The position numbers and the translations under genes were made by a program. Source: Clostridia bacterium (lineage in GTDB: Bacteria > Bacillota > Clostridia > Oscillospirales > CAG-272). From it: a stretch of 13,504 nt of DNA. The DNA lies in NCBI GenBank assembly GCA_900753295.1, contig CAADYQ010000014.1, positions 1 to 13,504 of the forward strand, in the 5' to 3' direction. The notes beneath the pieces are model-generated. The model did no database searches. It had not been told where the DNA came from and worked only from the letters and a program-made list of their open reading frames with translations. The stretch's first letter is position 1, and each line of letters begins with the position of its first letter. Shown one piece after another: positions 5,588-12,328 of this stretch.

Positions 5588-6931
5588 TTATTTGACTATG
5601 GTGATATCATCGGCGGAAAAGACCCGTATCTGATATTTTCCGTCATAAAGATCGACAATGCCGCGCACGTCAAGGGTCTTCCCCTTGTATTCGTCCGCGC
5701 CGATGAGCTTTCCTGCGGCATCGTAAAGCACTGCCGTGCGCACGGTCACCTCGGTCCCGTCGGGCGCGATGCAGGTGAGCGTCATAGCGCCCTGCTGCGA
5801 GCTTGACTCGGACGTCGTTGTGTAAGCCGCAGTCACGGTAAGACCGCGCGCGGTCACGGTGGTATCCATCATAAGCTCGGCGGAACGGTACTCGCGCTCC
5901 GCGCCCTCGGCATCGGTGAGCTTCACCATGCCGGCGGCAAAGTCGGCGGCGTTTATCTCGCGGTACGCGCCCTCGTGTCCGTCCTCTATTTTTTTGATAT
6001 TGGAGGGATCGTCCGGCTTCATAACGCGGTAGGTAAGCCCGGAGACCTGATAGGTCCCGCCCGCCTCGTAATACTGGACCGAGCCGACTATACGCGAGAG
6101 GTTGCCGACGGAGAGGATATCAAGTCCTTCCCCGCTAAGCCCGTAGCCGTAATAGACATAAATGCCGTAATAGCGGTCAGTCTCGCTGTCATAGCTCTCG
6201 ATGTAAACGCCGGAGTTATTGTTTTTGGTGATAACGCCCTCAAACGCGACCTTGGTGCCGTTATATTTCTCGGCGTTACAGCGCAGCTCCTTAAGAGTCA
6301 GCTCCACGGCGTCGCCGTAGTAAAAGTTGGGGTCGCGCTTGCCGGACTGTATATTCAGCTTCTGCGCCTTAGCCTGTGCTATTGCCGCCATGCATATGCT
6401 GCCGTAGCGGTTATTGGCTGAGGACGAAGCTATGGCAAGTCCGTTTTGGAGCAGTTCGATATTCAGGTTGCGGTATTCCGCATCCTCGCTCGTGCGGTAC
6501 CAGACCCACACAAGATATCTGCCGCCGGTCGAATCAAGGTTCCAGTTCGCGTCGTCCGACTCCACAATAATGGAGCTTGCCGACATCAGCTTCTCCTTTG
6601 TAAAGTTAGAAGCCGTCTTGCCGTATTCCTCTATCTTACCGGTGGATTCCGGGGTGTTTATGGCAAGATACCTCGCCTTGAGCACTCCGGTGGGGGACAC
6701 GCTCTCCGGCACGTTGAAGTGCGTGGTGTCGCCGTCGATATACGTTTTAACGGTGACCTTTTGCTTTGCCGTTGCCGTGGAGCCCTCAACGAGCTTCACC
6801 TCGGCGGCATAGTCGTGTATCTCGGAGGTGCCGCCGGTGGTGCTGTCGCCGCCGCTTTGCGCGGGGGCGCATGCGGCAAGCAGCATGAGTGCGGCGAACA
6901 CGAGCGCAAAAAGACGATAGGTTTTTTTCAT
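5588..6931 (-). CDS. staphylococcal-nuclease-domain lipoprotein (thermonuclease-like)
   Basis: The 447-residue protein has a lipoprotein signal with LAAC (Cys21). Residues about 55-195 form an SNase domain: VKTYIDGDTTHF (Asp66, Asp68, Thr69), KARYLAINTPES (Arg87, Thr93, Glu95), EEYGKTASNFTKEKL, and GGRYLVWVWY (Arg138). These match the catalytic Arg35, Glu43 and Arg87 of staphylococcal nuclease. The calcium ligand Asp40 is Asn92 here. Two OB-fold-like modules follow (about 205-305, with KVAFEGVITKNNNSGVYI, and about 330-447, ending with LDVRGIVDLYDGKYQIRV), a combination reminiscent of the secreted Bacillus nuclease YhcR. It likely cleaves DNA or RNA at the outer face of the membrane, giving 3'-phosphorylated products as in the family. 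GAGGT lies 5 bases before the ATG. It sits between the binding protein and the OB-repeat lipoprotein on the same strand. Confidence 0.92.
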   Translation of the reverse strand: MKKTYRLFALVFAALMLLAACAPAQSGGDSTTGGTSEIHDYAAEVKLVEGSTATAKQKVTVKTYIDGDTTHFNVPESVSPTGVLKARYLAINTPESTGKIEEYGKTASNFTKEKLMSASSIIVESDDANWNLDSTGGRYLVWVWYRTSEDAEYRNLNIELLQNGLAIASSSANNRYGSICMAAIAQAKAQKLNIQSGKRDPNFYYGDAVELTLKELRCNAEKYNGTKVAFEGVITKNNNSGVYIESYDSETDRYYGIYVYYGYGLSGEGLDILSVGNLSRIVGSVQYYEAGGTYQVSGLTYRVMKPDDPSNIKKIEDGHEGAYREINAADFAAGMVKLTDAEGAEREYRSAELMMDTTVTARGLTVTAAYTTTSESSSQQGAMTLTCIAPDGTEVTVRTAVLYDAAGKLIGADEYKGKTLDVRGIVDLYDGKYQIRVFSADDITIVK

Positions 6932-6969
6932 TTTACACCTCGCGGTTAGCTGTGCGGTCCGGCGGGGAG

Positions 6970-7029
6970 CCGGGTAGGGGGCATTCGTTCCGTCATGCGG
7001 CTCGTGCCGCCGGGGAATGCCCCTCCCGG
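6970..7029. promoter_or_regulatory. long GC-rich stem-loop between binding-protein and nuclease genes
   Basis: CCGGG/CCCGG outer pairs (6970-6974 and 7025-7029), a 9-bp stem GGGGCATTC/GAATGCCCC (6978-6986 and 7015-7023) and an inner GCGGC/GCCGC stem with loop TCGT fill most of the 115-bp gap. No T-run follows. Such structures after a binding-protein gene commonly protect its mRNA or reduce readthrough, so the nuclease would be expressed less than the binding protein (inference). Confidence 0.65.
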
Positions 7030-7046
7030 TCCCGCTTACCGTACTA

Positions 7047-8459
7047 TTAATATTCGCACTCCTCGATAGCTGCCTTGAATGCCTTCTTTATCTCCGCATC
7101 GACGTCCAGTGAGGAATCGATGGTAAGGCACTTTGCAAGCAGTGCGCCGACCTGGCTGCGCGCCTGTGAAGAACCGTTGAAGGCGGGGGAGGTATAATAT
7201 GCGCTCTCCTGCTCAAGGCAGACCTTGGCGCTGAGGGCGGAGATGTACTTACCGCCGTCGGCGTTAGCTATGAACTTTGCGTATGTCTCGTTATTTGCAA
7301 CGGACTTAAGAACGGGAACGTAGCCGGATGCCATTGAGAATTCAGCCTGGAACTCTACGCTCGTGGTAAGGAACTTAACGAACAGCCAGGAAGCAACGAC
7401 TTCCTGCGGGTTATCCTTCTTGAAGATGCAGACGCTCGGTCCCTGAGAAATGACCTTCTTATTGGACGCGTTCACCTGCGGGATGGTAGCGATACCCACC
7501 TCGAAGGGGTAGTTGCCGCTCTCATCGGCGGTAGGACGCTGGTGAGTTGCACCTGCGGACGAGCCGATGGACATATAGCTTCTTGTACCGGTGGTAGCGG
7601 TAAAGAGTCCGGATGTATAAGAGCCGTAAAGGGTCTGGGTGGTGAGGTAGCCCTTCTGGTACCAATCACGGAACTTCTTTACGAATTCGTGGTTCTTATC
7701 GTTATCAAACAGGTAATGATCCTCGCTCTCGGCGGTGGTATAGGGAGAGCCGTACTGCTCGCACATGGTGATGAACCAGTTGGCTTCGCTGTCGTAGCCG
7801 AGCGGGATGCTCGCGGGGTCGATAGCCTTTATCTTCGCGCAAAGCTCCTCAAGCTCGTCCCATGTGGTGGGGAGAGTCAGGTTGTTCTGATCGAAGAAAG
7901 TCTTGTTATAATAAAGGACCTCGGTAGATTTGGAGAAAGGCATGGTGTACATAAGCCCGTCGCCGAACTGTCTGCCTTCATTATAATACGCCTCGATGAA
8001 GTCGCTCTTCTGCTCGTCGGTAAGGCCGAGTGTTTCGGTCGTGCCATCGGCGCGGGTAACGGTCAGCTTGCTGTCGATGAGGTTGTCAAGTGTGGCAACG
8101 ACGCCGGCAAGGTTGTAAAGAGCCACGTGGTCCGGATAGCAATATGCTATGTTGGGCTGGGTCTTGGTGGTGATCTCGGTACTGATCTGGTTTCTTACGT
8201 CGTCGTAGGAACCGACCTGCTCATGCTCGATGTGGATATTAGGGTAAAGCTTGTTGAACTCCTCGATGTACAGTGCAAGCACATCGGAAAGGTTGGAGCC
8301 CATTGTGTGGTAGAACTTGATGGTTACTTCGCTTCCGTCGTAACCACCTTCGGGGACCTCAAAGTTGGGAGCAGCCTTTTTCTGGGTGTTGCATGACGAC
8401 AGTGCAAATACCGAAACAAGCATCAGCATTGCCATCAGGATTGCAGTGATTCTTTTCAT
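7047..8459 (-). CDS. ABC transporter substrate-binding lipoprotein, family 1 (UgpB-like)
   Basis: The 470-residue protein has a signal peptide ending LSSC (Cys23, lipid-anchored). It has the family-1 solute-binding layout: an N-terminal strand with VTIKFYHTMG, then LYIEEFNKLYPNIHIE, later MPFSKSTEVLYYNKTFFDQ and PTTWDELEELCAKI, and C-terminal ASWLFVKFLTT. The MPF-S-T-VLYYNK segment and the SIGSSAGA segment resemble glycerol-3-phosphate/sugar-binding UgpB proteins. The ligand cannot be assigned; sugars, sugar phosphates or glycerophosphodiesters are possible. AGGAGG lies 12 bases before the ATG. It is the first gene of the downstream lipoprotein group. The permeases expected beside it are 0.9 kb upstream across a repeat region. 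No convincing promoter was seen in the 75 bp upstream, though the gene probably has its own. Confidence 0.93.
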   Translation of the reverse strand: MKRITAILMAMLMLVSVFALSSCNTQKKAAPNFEVPEGGYDGSEVTIKFYHTMGSNLSDVLALYIEEFNKLYPNIHIEHEQVGSYDDVRNQISTEITTKTQPNIAYCYPDHVALYNLAGVVATLDNLIDSKLTVTRADGTTETLGLTDEQKSDFIEAYYNEGRQFGDGLMYTMPFSKSTEVLYYNKTFFDQNNLTLPTTWDELEELCAKIKAIDPASIPLGYDSEANWFITMCEQYGSPYTTAESEDHYLFDNDKNHEFVKKFRDWYQKGYLTTQTLYGSYTSGLFTATTGTRSYMSIGSSAGATHQRPTADESGNYPFEVGIATIPQVNASNKKVISQGPSVCIFKKDNPQEVVASWLFVKFLTTSVEFQAEFSMASGYVPVLKSVANNETYAKFIANADGGKYISALSAKVCLEQESAYYTSPAFNGSSQARSQVGALLAKCLTIDSSLDVDAEIKKAFKAAIEECEY

Positions 8460-8534
8460 TTGATTGATCTTCCTCCTGAAAATGAATGTTTTATATATGT
8501 ATACAGGCCTCTCGACCTTTATACTTTTTTTGGA

Positions 8535-8587
8535 CTCGGGTGACGTTTGTGCAGATTTGTATCCGCATACCCCGACCGTGAAACGAG
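8535..8587 (+). repeat. 53-bp dispersed repeat, copy 3
   Basis: CTCGGGTGACGTTTGTGCAG through ATACCCCGACCGTGAAACGAG. It is preceded by ATACTTTTTTTGGA, nearly the same as the bases before copy 4 (ATACCTTTTTTGGG), so the unit may be longer on that side. It lies 76 bp upstream of the binding-protein gene, reading away from it. Confidence 0.8.
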
Positions 8588-8720
8588 TTCAGATTTATAT
8601 CTACTTCCCGTCTTTAGTTACATCTGAACATGGGGTAACTATCCGGCGAAATGAGAGCAGATTTATATCTGACTCCACGTCTTATGTTTCTTCAGAACAT
8701 GAAGTACCTTCCCGGCGAGC
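8585..8720 (+). repeat. two tandem units of 68 bp
   Basis: Unit 1 (8585-8652) and unit 2 (8653-8720) both run GAG-CAGATTTATATCT...CGTCTT...GAACATG...CCGGCGA with scattered differences. A related unit occurs at 2214-2270 after repeat copy 1 (TTACATCTGAACATGAAGTAAC). In unit 2 the CAGATTTATATCTG part is a palindrome. Confidence 0.7.
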
Positions 8721-8758
8721 CGAATGTAGCTTTGCACATACTCTATTGGAACTAATGA

Positions 8759-8780
8759 AGATTTCGCCACGGCGAAATCT
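8759..8780. repeat. AGATTT-type hairpin, copy 4
   Basis: Perfect 10-bp arms AGATTTCGCC/GGCGAAATCT with an AC loop, just before element B. Identical arms to copy 2 at 2510-2531. Confidence 0.8.
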
Positions 8781-8790
8781 ATCAACTTCC

Positions 8791-9158
8791 CTCCTCATCC
8801 GTCGCGCTTCGCGCGCCACCTTCCCAGACATGGGAAGGCTTACAGATTCGCTTCTGCCGACAACCGAGGTGAAGATAACAAAGCAATTTTGTTTTTTACT
8901 GATTGTAGTACTGCTTATCTTAATTGTAGTGCTATTATGTTGCTATACTGTCTTACTGAAAATGCTAACTTACTGAATATGTTGTCTTACTAAAGACGCT
9001 ACCTTACTGAAGGCGTTGCTTTACTAAAGACGTTGCCTTACTGAAGACGTTACCTTACTAAAGGTTATTACTTTCTCCCCGTCCGTTGATGGAAGCTCGG
9101 ATAACAGTAGCCTTCCCATGTCTGGGAAGGTGGCGCGCGTAGCGCGTCGGATGAGGAG
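8791..9158 (+). mobile_element. MITE-like element B with 50-bp inverted termini
   Basis: Left terminus 8791-8840 and right terminus 9109-9158 are inverted copies matching at 48 of 50 positions. Each starts CTCCTCATCCG, continues with a CGCGC-rich hairpin and ends with CCTTCCCA-GACA-TGGGAAGG. AGATTT-type hairpins lie just outside on both sides (8759, 9169). The interior holds CTTCTGCCGACAACCGAGG at the left, a 17-bp tandem array, and GGAAGCTCGGATAACAGT at the right. No transposase or coding frame is seen. It is inverted relative to element A. The element separates the permease genes from the binding-protein gene. Confidence 0.75.
8953..9070. repeat. 17-bp tandem array in element B
   Basis: Six full units at 8953, 8970, 8987, 9004, 9021 and 9038, then a partial seventh at 9055. 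The pattern is TTACTRAAGACGTTGCC. The spacing is exactly 17 bp throughout although the units differ at several positions. The first unit, reverse complemented, equals a unit of element A. Confidence 0.92.
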
Positions 9159-9168
9159 GGGAATTAAA

Positions 9169-9192
9169 AGATTTTCGCGTCAGCGGAAATCT
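9169..9192. repeat. AGATTT-type hairpin, copy 5
   Basis: AGATTTTCGC pairs with GCGGAAATCT (one T-G). It is followed by CTTATACTAAATCCCTGCC (about 9195-9213), the right half of a 48-bp palindrome-ended repeat whose left half is missing. Confidence 0.65.
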
Positions 9193-9237
9193 TCCTTATA
9201 CTAAATCCCTGCCTACGGATAGAGGAGGCAAGTTGAA

Positions 9238-9261
9238 AGATTTTCGCGCAAGCGGAAATCT
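9238..9261. repeat. AGATTT-type hairpin, copy 6
   Basis: AGATTTTCGC and GCGGAAATCT around GCAA, almost identical to copy 3 at 3003-3026, and likewise followed by a hairpin array. Confidence 0.7.
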
Positions 9262-9269
9262 ACCTCAAT

Positions 9270-9345
9270 CCCGCGCAGCGGGTATCACCTTTCTGTCACG
9301 CAAATGCGTGACAGAAAGATATCACACGGCGAAGCCGTATATCAC
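9270..9345. repeat. array of three hairpins separated by TATCAC, 3' of permease 2
   Basis: CCCGC-GCA-GCGGG, a 14-bp stem CTTTCTGTCACGCA-AA-(complement) at 9289-9318, and ACGGC-GAA-GCCGT at 9326-9338, each followed by (A)TATCAC. Its end lies 6 bp past the permease 2 stop, so on the minus strand it could act as a terminator or mRNA-end protector, but there is no T-run. Confidence 0.7.
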
Positions 9346-9351
9346 TTCTTC

Positions 9352-10245
9352 TTACCCTTTTATCCCGCTTCTGCTCACGCCCTGCATGATATACTTACGC
9401 AGGAACAGGAACACAAGGAAGAGCGGCAGAGAAACGAGCGCGACAGCCGCCATCTGTACGGGGTAGTTCACGTCTCCGCTCGTCTCGGTGAACGCATTGC
9501 GCAGACCGTTTGTTATGAGTCGGTGCGCCTCATCGTTTGCCACGAGTCGCGGCCAGATGTAGGAGTTCCACGCGCCCATCATCTTGAGTATCGTTATCGA
9601 TATCAGCGTCGGCAGCGACAGCGGTATCATCACCTTCCACAGGTACTTGAGGTCGCTCGTGCCGTCCACCTTTGCGGCAAGATACAGCTCGTTGGGGATC
9701 TGCATGAAGTTCTGCCTCAAAAGATAAATGTAAAACACGCTGACAAGGAAGGGCACGATAAGCACAGTATACGTATTGCGCCATCCGAAATCCGTGACGG
9801 TTATGTAGTTTGTAATGGTAAAAAGCTCGCCGGGGATCATCATCGTCGCCAGCATTGCCGAGAACATAAGGTTTTTGCCCTTGAATTCAAGGCGTGCGAA
9901 AGCGAAAGCCGACAGCACCGTGATGACGAGCGACAGAATTGTCGAAACTATACCGACATACGCGGTATTGAGGAACAGCCGACCGAGGTTTGCGGTAGTG
10001 AACGCCTCGGCGTAGTTGCCGAACATGACCTGCTTCGGCCAGAAGGTCGGCACAGGCTCGCGGTACTCGGAAAGCGTTTTGAGCGATGAGTTTATCATCC
10101 AGTAAAATGGGAATAGCACGCACACCGCAACTATGATAAGAAACAGATACGTCCCCACCATAACGGCGACCTTACCGACCTTCTGCTTTGCGGAGGTCTT
10201 GGCAAGATCCCTCTCGTGCATTACGACAGTATTTTTATCAGACAT
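9352..10245 (-). CDS. ABC transporter permease 2, CUT1 type (UgpE/MalG-like)
   Basis: The 297-residue protein has about six hydrophobic segments, the first being YLFLIIVAVCVLFPFYW followed by MINSSLKT, typical of MalG/UgpE permeases. The cytoplasmic coupling loop (EAA motif) is seen as ELYLAAKVDGTSDLKYLWKV followed by MIPLSLP, with the invariant Gly in place. It forms the membrane channel with permease 1 and docks on the ATPase. GGGAGG lies about 8 bases before the ATG, within a 15-bp gap after permease 1, so the two are surely cotranscribed. A hairpin array begins immediately after its stop; the matching binding-protein gene resumes only 0.9 kb later. Confidence 0.95.
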   Translation of the reverse strand: MSDKNTVVMHERDLAKTSAKQKVGKVAVMVGTYLFLIIVAVCVLFPFYWMINSSLKTLSEYREPVPTFWPKQVMFGNYAEAFTTANLGRLFLNTAYVGIVSTILSLVITVLSAFAFARLEFKGKNLMFSAMLATMMIPGELFTITNYITVTDFGWRNTYTVLIVPFLVSVFYIYLLRQNFMQIPNELYLAAKVDGTSDLKYLWKVMIPLSLPTLISITILKMMGAWNSYIWPRLVANDEAHRLITNGLRNAFTETSGDVNYPVQMAAVALVSLPLFLVFLFLRKYIMQGVSRSGIKG

Positions 10246-10260
10246 TTCAGGTCCCTCCCG

Positions 10261-11202
10261 TCAATAATGTACCCGCTTCTTGCTGACCTGAAGGTTAACA
10301 AGAGTCACGGCAAGGATTATCATAAAGAGTATCAGCGCGGCGGCGCTGGCGCGTCCCTGATTGTCGTTTTCAAGCGCGTCGTAAACAAAGCCCACCATCG
10401 TGTTAAGGCGTCCCGCGTCGTCGGCGGGTCCCATCTTCTCGCCGAATATACCCACTATGCTGGTATATTCCTTGAAGCCGCCGATAAAGCCCGTTATTAT
10501 GACATAAGCAAGCATGGGCGAGAGCAGCGGCACGGTGATCCTTGTGAATATGCGGCGGCGCGAGGTGCCGTCGATGCGCGCGGCGTCGTAGTACTGGCGG
10601 TTTATGCTCTGCAGTCCGCCAAGCAGGATAAGTATCTTAAAGGGCAGTGCGTTCCAGACTATGTATATTATCATTACCGCCATGTTTGCGGTATATGACG
10701 AGCCTGCGTTTATCCAGTTCACTGCATGTCCGCCGAAAAACTCTATTACGTTGTTTATGATACCGGCGGTGACGATAAGCTCGTTCTCGGTCCCGAAAAA
10801 GCTGCCGACGATATTGAACATTGCCGCAAAGACCATGCCTATGGCTATCGAGTTGGTAACATATGGCAGGAAGAATATCGTTTGCAGTATCTTCTGGAAT
10901 CTCTTTATCGAGTTGAGTCCGACCGCTATGAGCAGCGCGATCACTGTCGAAAGCGGGACCGTCCACACGCAAAGCAGCACGGTATTTTTAAGGCACTGAA
11001 GGAAGCGCTGATACTTTATGACCTTGACGAAGTTGCCGATACCGAATTTGAACGACGCTCCGCCGACAGCCATAAGTCCGCTGTAACCCTCAAGGAACGC
11101 CATTCTCACCGTATTTATTATCGGCCACACGGTGAAGATCAGCAAAAGAACGATCGCGGGCGACAGATAAAGCCACGCCTTGTACTGATTTTTTCTTTCC
11201 AT
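10261..11202 (-). CDS. ABC transporter permease 1, CUT1 type (UgpA/MalF-like)
   Basis: The 313-residue integral membrane protein starts with a charged tail and AWLYLSPAIVLLLIFTVWPI, the usual first segment of UgpA-type permeases. The EAA coupling loop is YYDAARIDGTSRRRIFTRIT followed by VPLLSP. Several other hydrophobic segments are present (TVIALLIAVGL, NMAVMIIYIVW and ALILFMIILAVTL). It would pair with permease 2 to import a sugar or sugar-phosphate-like solute. The start codon is 3 bp after the ATPase stop, and its ribosome site (GGAG, 8 bases upstream) lies within the end of the ATPase gene, so translation is probably coupled. Confidence 0.95.
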   Translation of the reverse strand: MERKNQYKAWLYLSPAIVLLLIFTVWPIINTVRMAFLEGYSGLMAVGGASFKFGIGNFVKVIKYQRFLQCLKNTVLLCVWTVPLSTVIALLIAVGLNSIKRFQKILQTIFFLPYVTNSIAIGMVFAAMFNIVGSFFGTENELIVTAGIINNVIEFFGGHAVNWINAGSSYTANMAVMIIYIVWNALPFKILILLGGLQSINRQYYDAARIDGTSRRRIFTRITVPLLSPMLAYVIITGFIGGFKEYTSIVGIFGEKMGPADDAGRLNTMVGFVYDALENDNQGRASAAALILFMIILAVTLVNLQVSKKRVHY

Positions 11203-11205
11203 GAT

Positions 11206-12306
11206 TTATTCTCCGAAATAAATTCTTTCTTCGGTTTCTTTTTTGAATATAAACGTTTTGTTGGGCTTGAGGTCGAACTTTACGGTAGCCGAGGCGGTAT
11301 CCACCTTATTATCCGAGCCGATTATCGACCGCACGACCGGGTTTGCGGAAGCCGCGTGGCGCGAAACTATGCTCACGTCGCGTCCCATGACCTCAACGCC
11401 GGAAAGCTCGCAGGTGAATCTGCCCGCGTCATTCAGTACAAAGCCCTCGGGACGGACTGCCGCCCAGACCTCGCCGTCCGGCGCGCCCTTGACATCGAGC
11501 ACTGCCTCGTCGCCTATGTAAAGCTTTTCTCCCTTTACGCTGCCGGCGAAAACGTTGATCGGCGGCGTACCGAGGAATTTTGCCACGAAGAGGTTCACCG
11601 GGTCGTCATACACGCTCTGCGGCTCGCCGACCTGCTGCACGACGCCCTTTTTCATGACCACTATCATATCCGAGATGCTCATTGCCTCTTCCTGGTCATG
11701 TGTTACGAACACCGTGGTTATTTTTGTTTCGCGCTGGATGCGGCGTATCTCCTCGCGCGTTTGGAGTCTCAGTCTTGCGTCAAGGTTTGAGAGAGGCTCG
11801 TCAAGCAGGAGCACGCGCGGCATTTTTACAAGTGCGCGCGCTATTGCGACTCTCTGCTGCTGACCGCCGGACAGCTCGTTCGGCTTTCTGTCGAGCAGTT
11901 CGTCTATCTGCACAAGGCGTGCCGCCTCCTCGGCTCGCTTCAGCATTTCGTCCTTTGTGAGCTTATCCGCTCCCCTGAGGTTCTGAAGCGGGAAAAGTAT
12001 GTTCTGCTTTACCGTAAGGTGCGGATAAAGGGCATAGTTCTGGAACACCAGTCCTACGCCGCGGTTTTCGGGCGAGAGCGCCGTTACATCGTCCTCGCCG
12101 AAGAATATTTTGCCCTTTGTGGGAGTCTGGAGTCCGGAGATCATATAAAGCGTTGTGCTTTTGCCGCAGCCCGAGGGACCGAGAAGCCCTATCAGCTTAC
12201 CGTCCGGCACTTCGATATTGAAATCGTTTACCGCCACGACCTCCTCGTTTGATTTTTTGTTCCGGCTCGGGAAGATCTTTGTTACGTTCTGCAAGACGAT
12301 TTTCAT
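11206..12306 (-). CDS. ABC transporter ATP-binding protein, UgpC/MsmX-like
   Basis: The 366-residue ATPase powers the importer. Walker A is GPSGCGKST (43-51), the Q-loop has VFQNYALYP (Gln89), the signature is LSGGQ (145-149), Walker B is VLLLDE (165-170) with the D-loop SNLDARLR, and the switch is His203 in VTHDQEEAMS. After about residue 235 comes a TOBE-type C-terminal domain (VAKFLGTPPINVFAG, then VWAAVRPEGF), the mark of MalK/UgpC/MsmX proteins. The frame is open 19 codons further upstream, but that would overlap the preceding gene. The ATG giving MKIVLQNVTK has GGTGGAG upstream and fits the family's start. It sits 22 bp after the RDD gene and 3 bp before permease 1. Such ATPases can serve several transporters. 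Confidence 0.95.
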   Translation of the reverse strand: MKIVLQNVTKIFPSRNKKSNEEVVAVNDFNIEVPDGKLIGLLGPSGCGKSTTLYMISGLQTPTKGKIFFGEDDVTALSPENRGVGLVFQNYALYPHLTVKQNILFPLQNLRGADKLTKDEMLKRAEEAARLVQIDELLDRKPNELSGGQQQRVAIARALVKMPRVLLLDEPLSNLDARLRLQTREEIRRIQRETKITTVFVTHDQEEAMSISDMIVVMKKGVVQQVGEPQSVYDDPVNLFVAKFLGTPPINVFAGSVKGEKLYIGDEAVLDVKGAPDGEVWAAVRPEGFVLNDAGRFTCELSGVEVMGRDVSIVSRHAASANPVVRSIIGSDNKVDTASATVKFDLKPNKTFIFKKETEERIYFGE

Positions 12307-12328
12307 TGTCTTTTCCGCTCCACCTTTC

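Noticed and set aside
8480..8534. Promoter for the binding-protein gene on the minus strand
   Set aside because: TATACA and TATATA boxes occur, but no -35 element lies at the right distance; a promoter is expected here but cannot be placed.
8464..8976. A 170-codon plus-strand frame over the repeat region
   Set aside because: It runs through several dispersed repeats and a 17-bp array, has no ribosome site and no recognisable fold; chance open frame.
8953..9070. CRISPR array
   Set aside because: The 17-bp units are contiguous with no unique spacers and are themselves variable; no cas genes are present.
2541..9158. Classical composite transposon
   Set aside because: The flanking elements lack a transposase and their outer borders differ (element A's right end is eroded), so only an inverted-repeat arrangement can be claimed.
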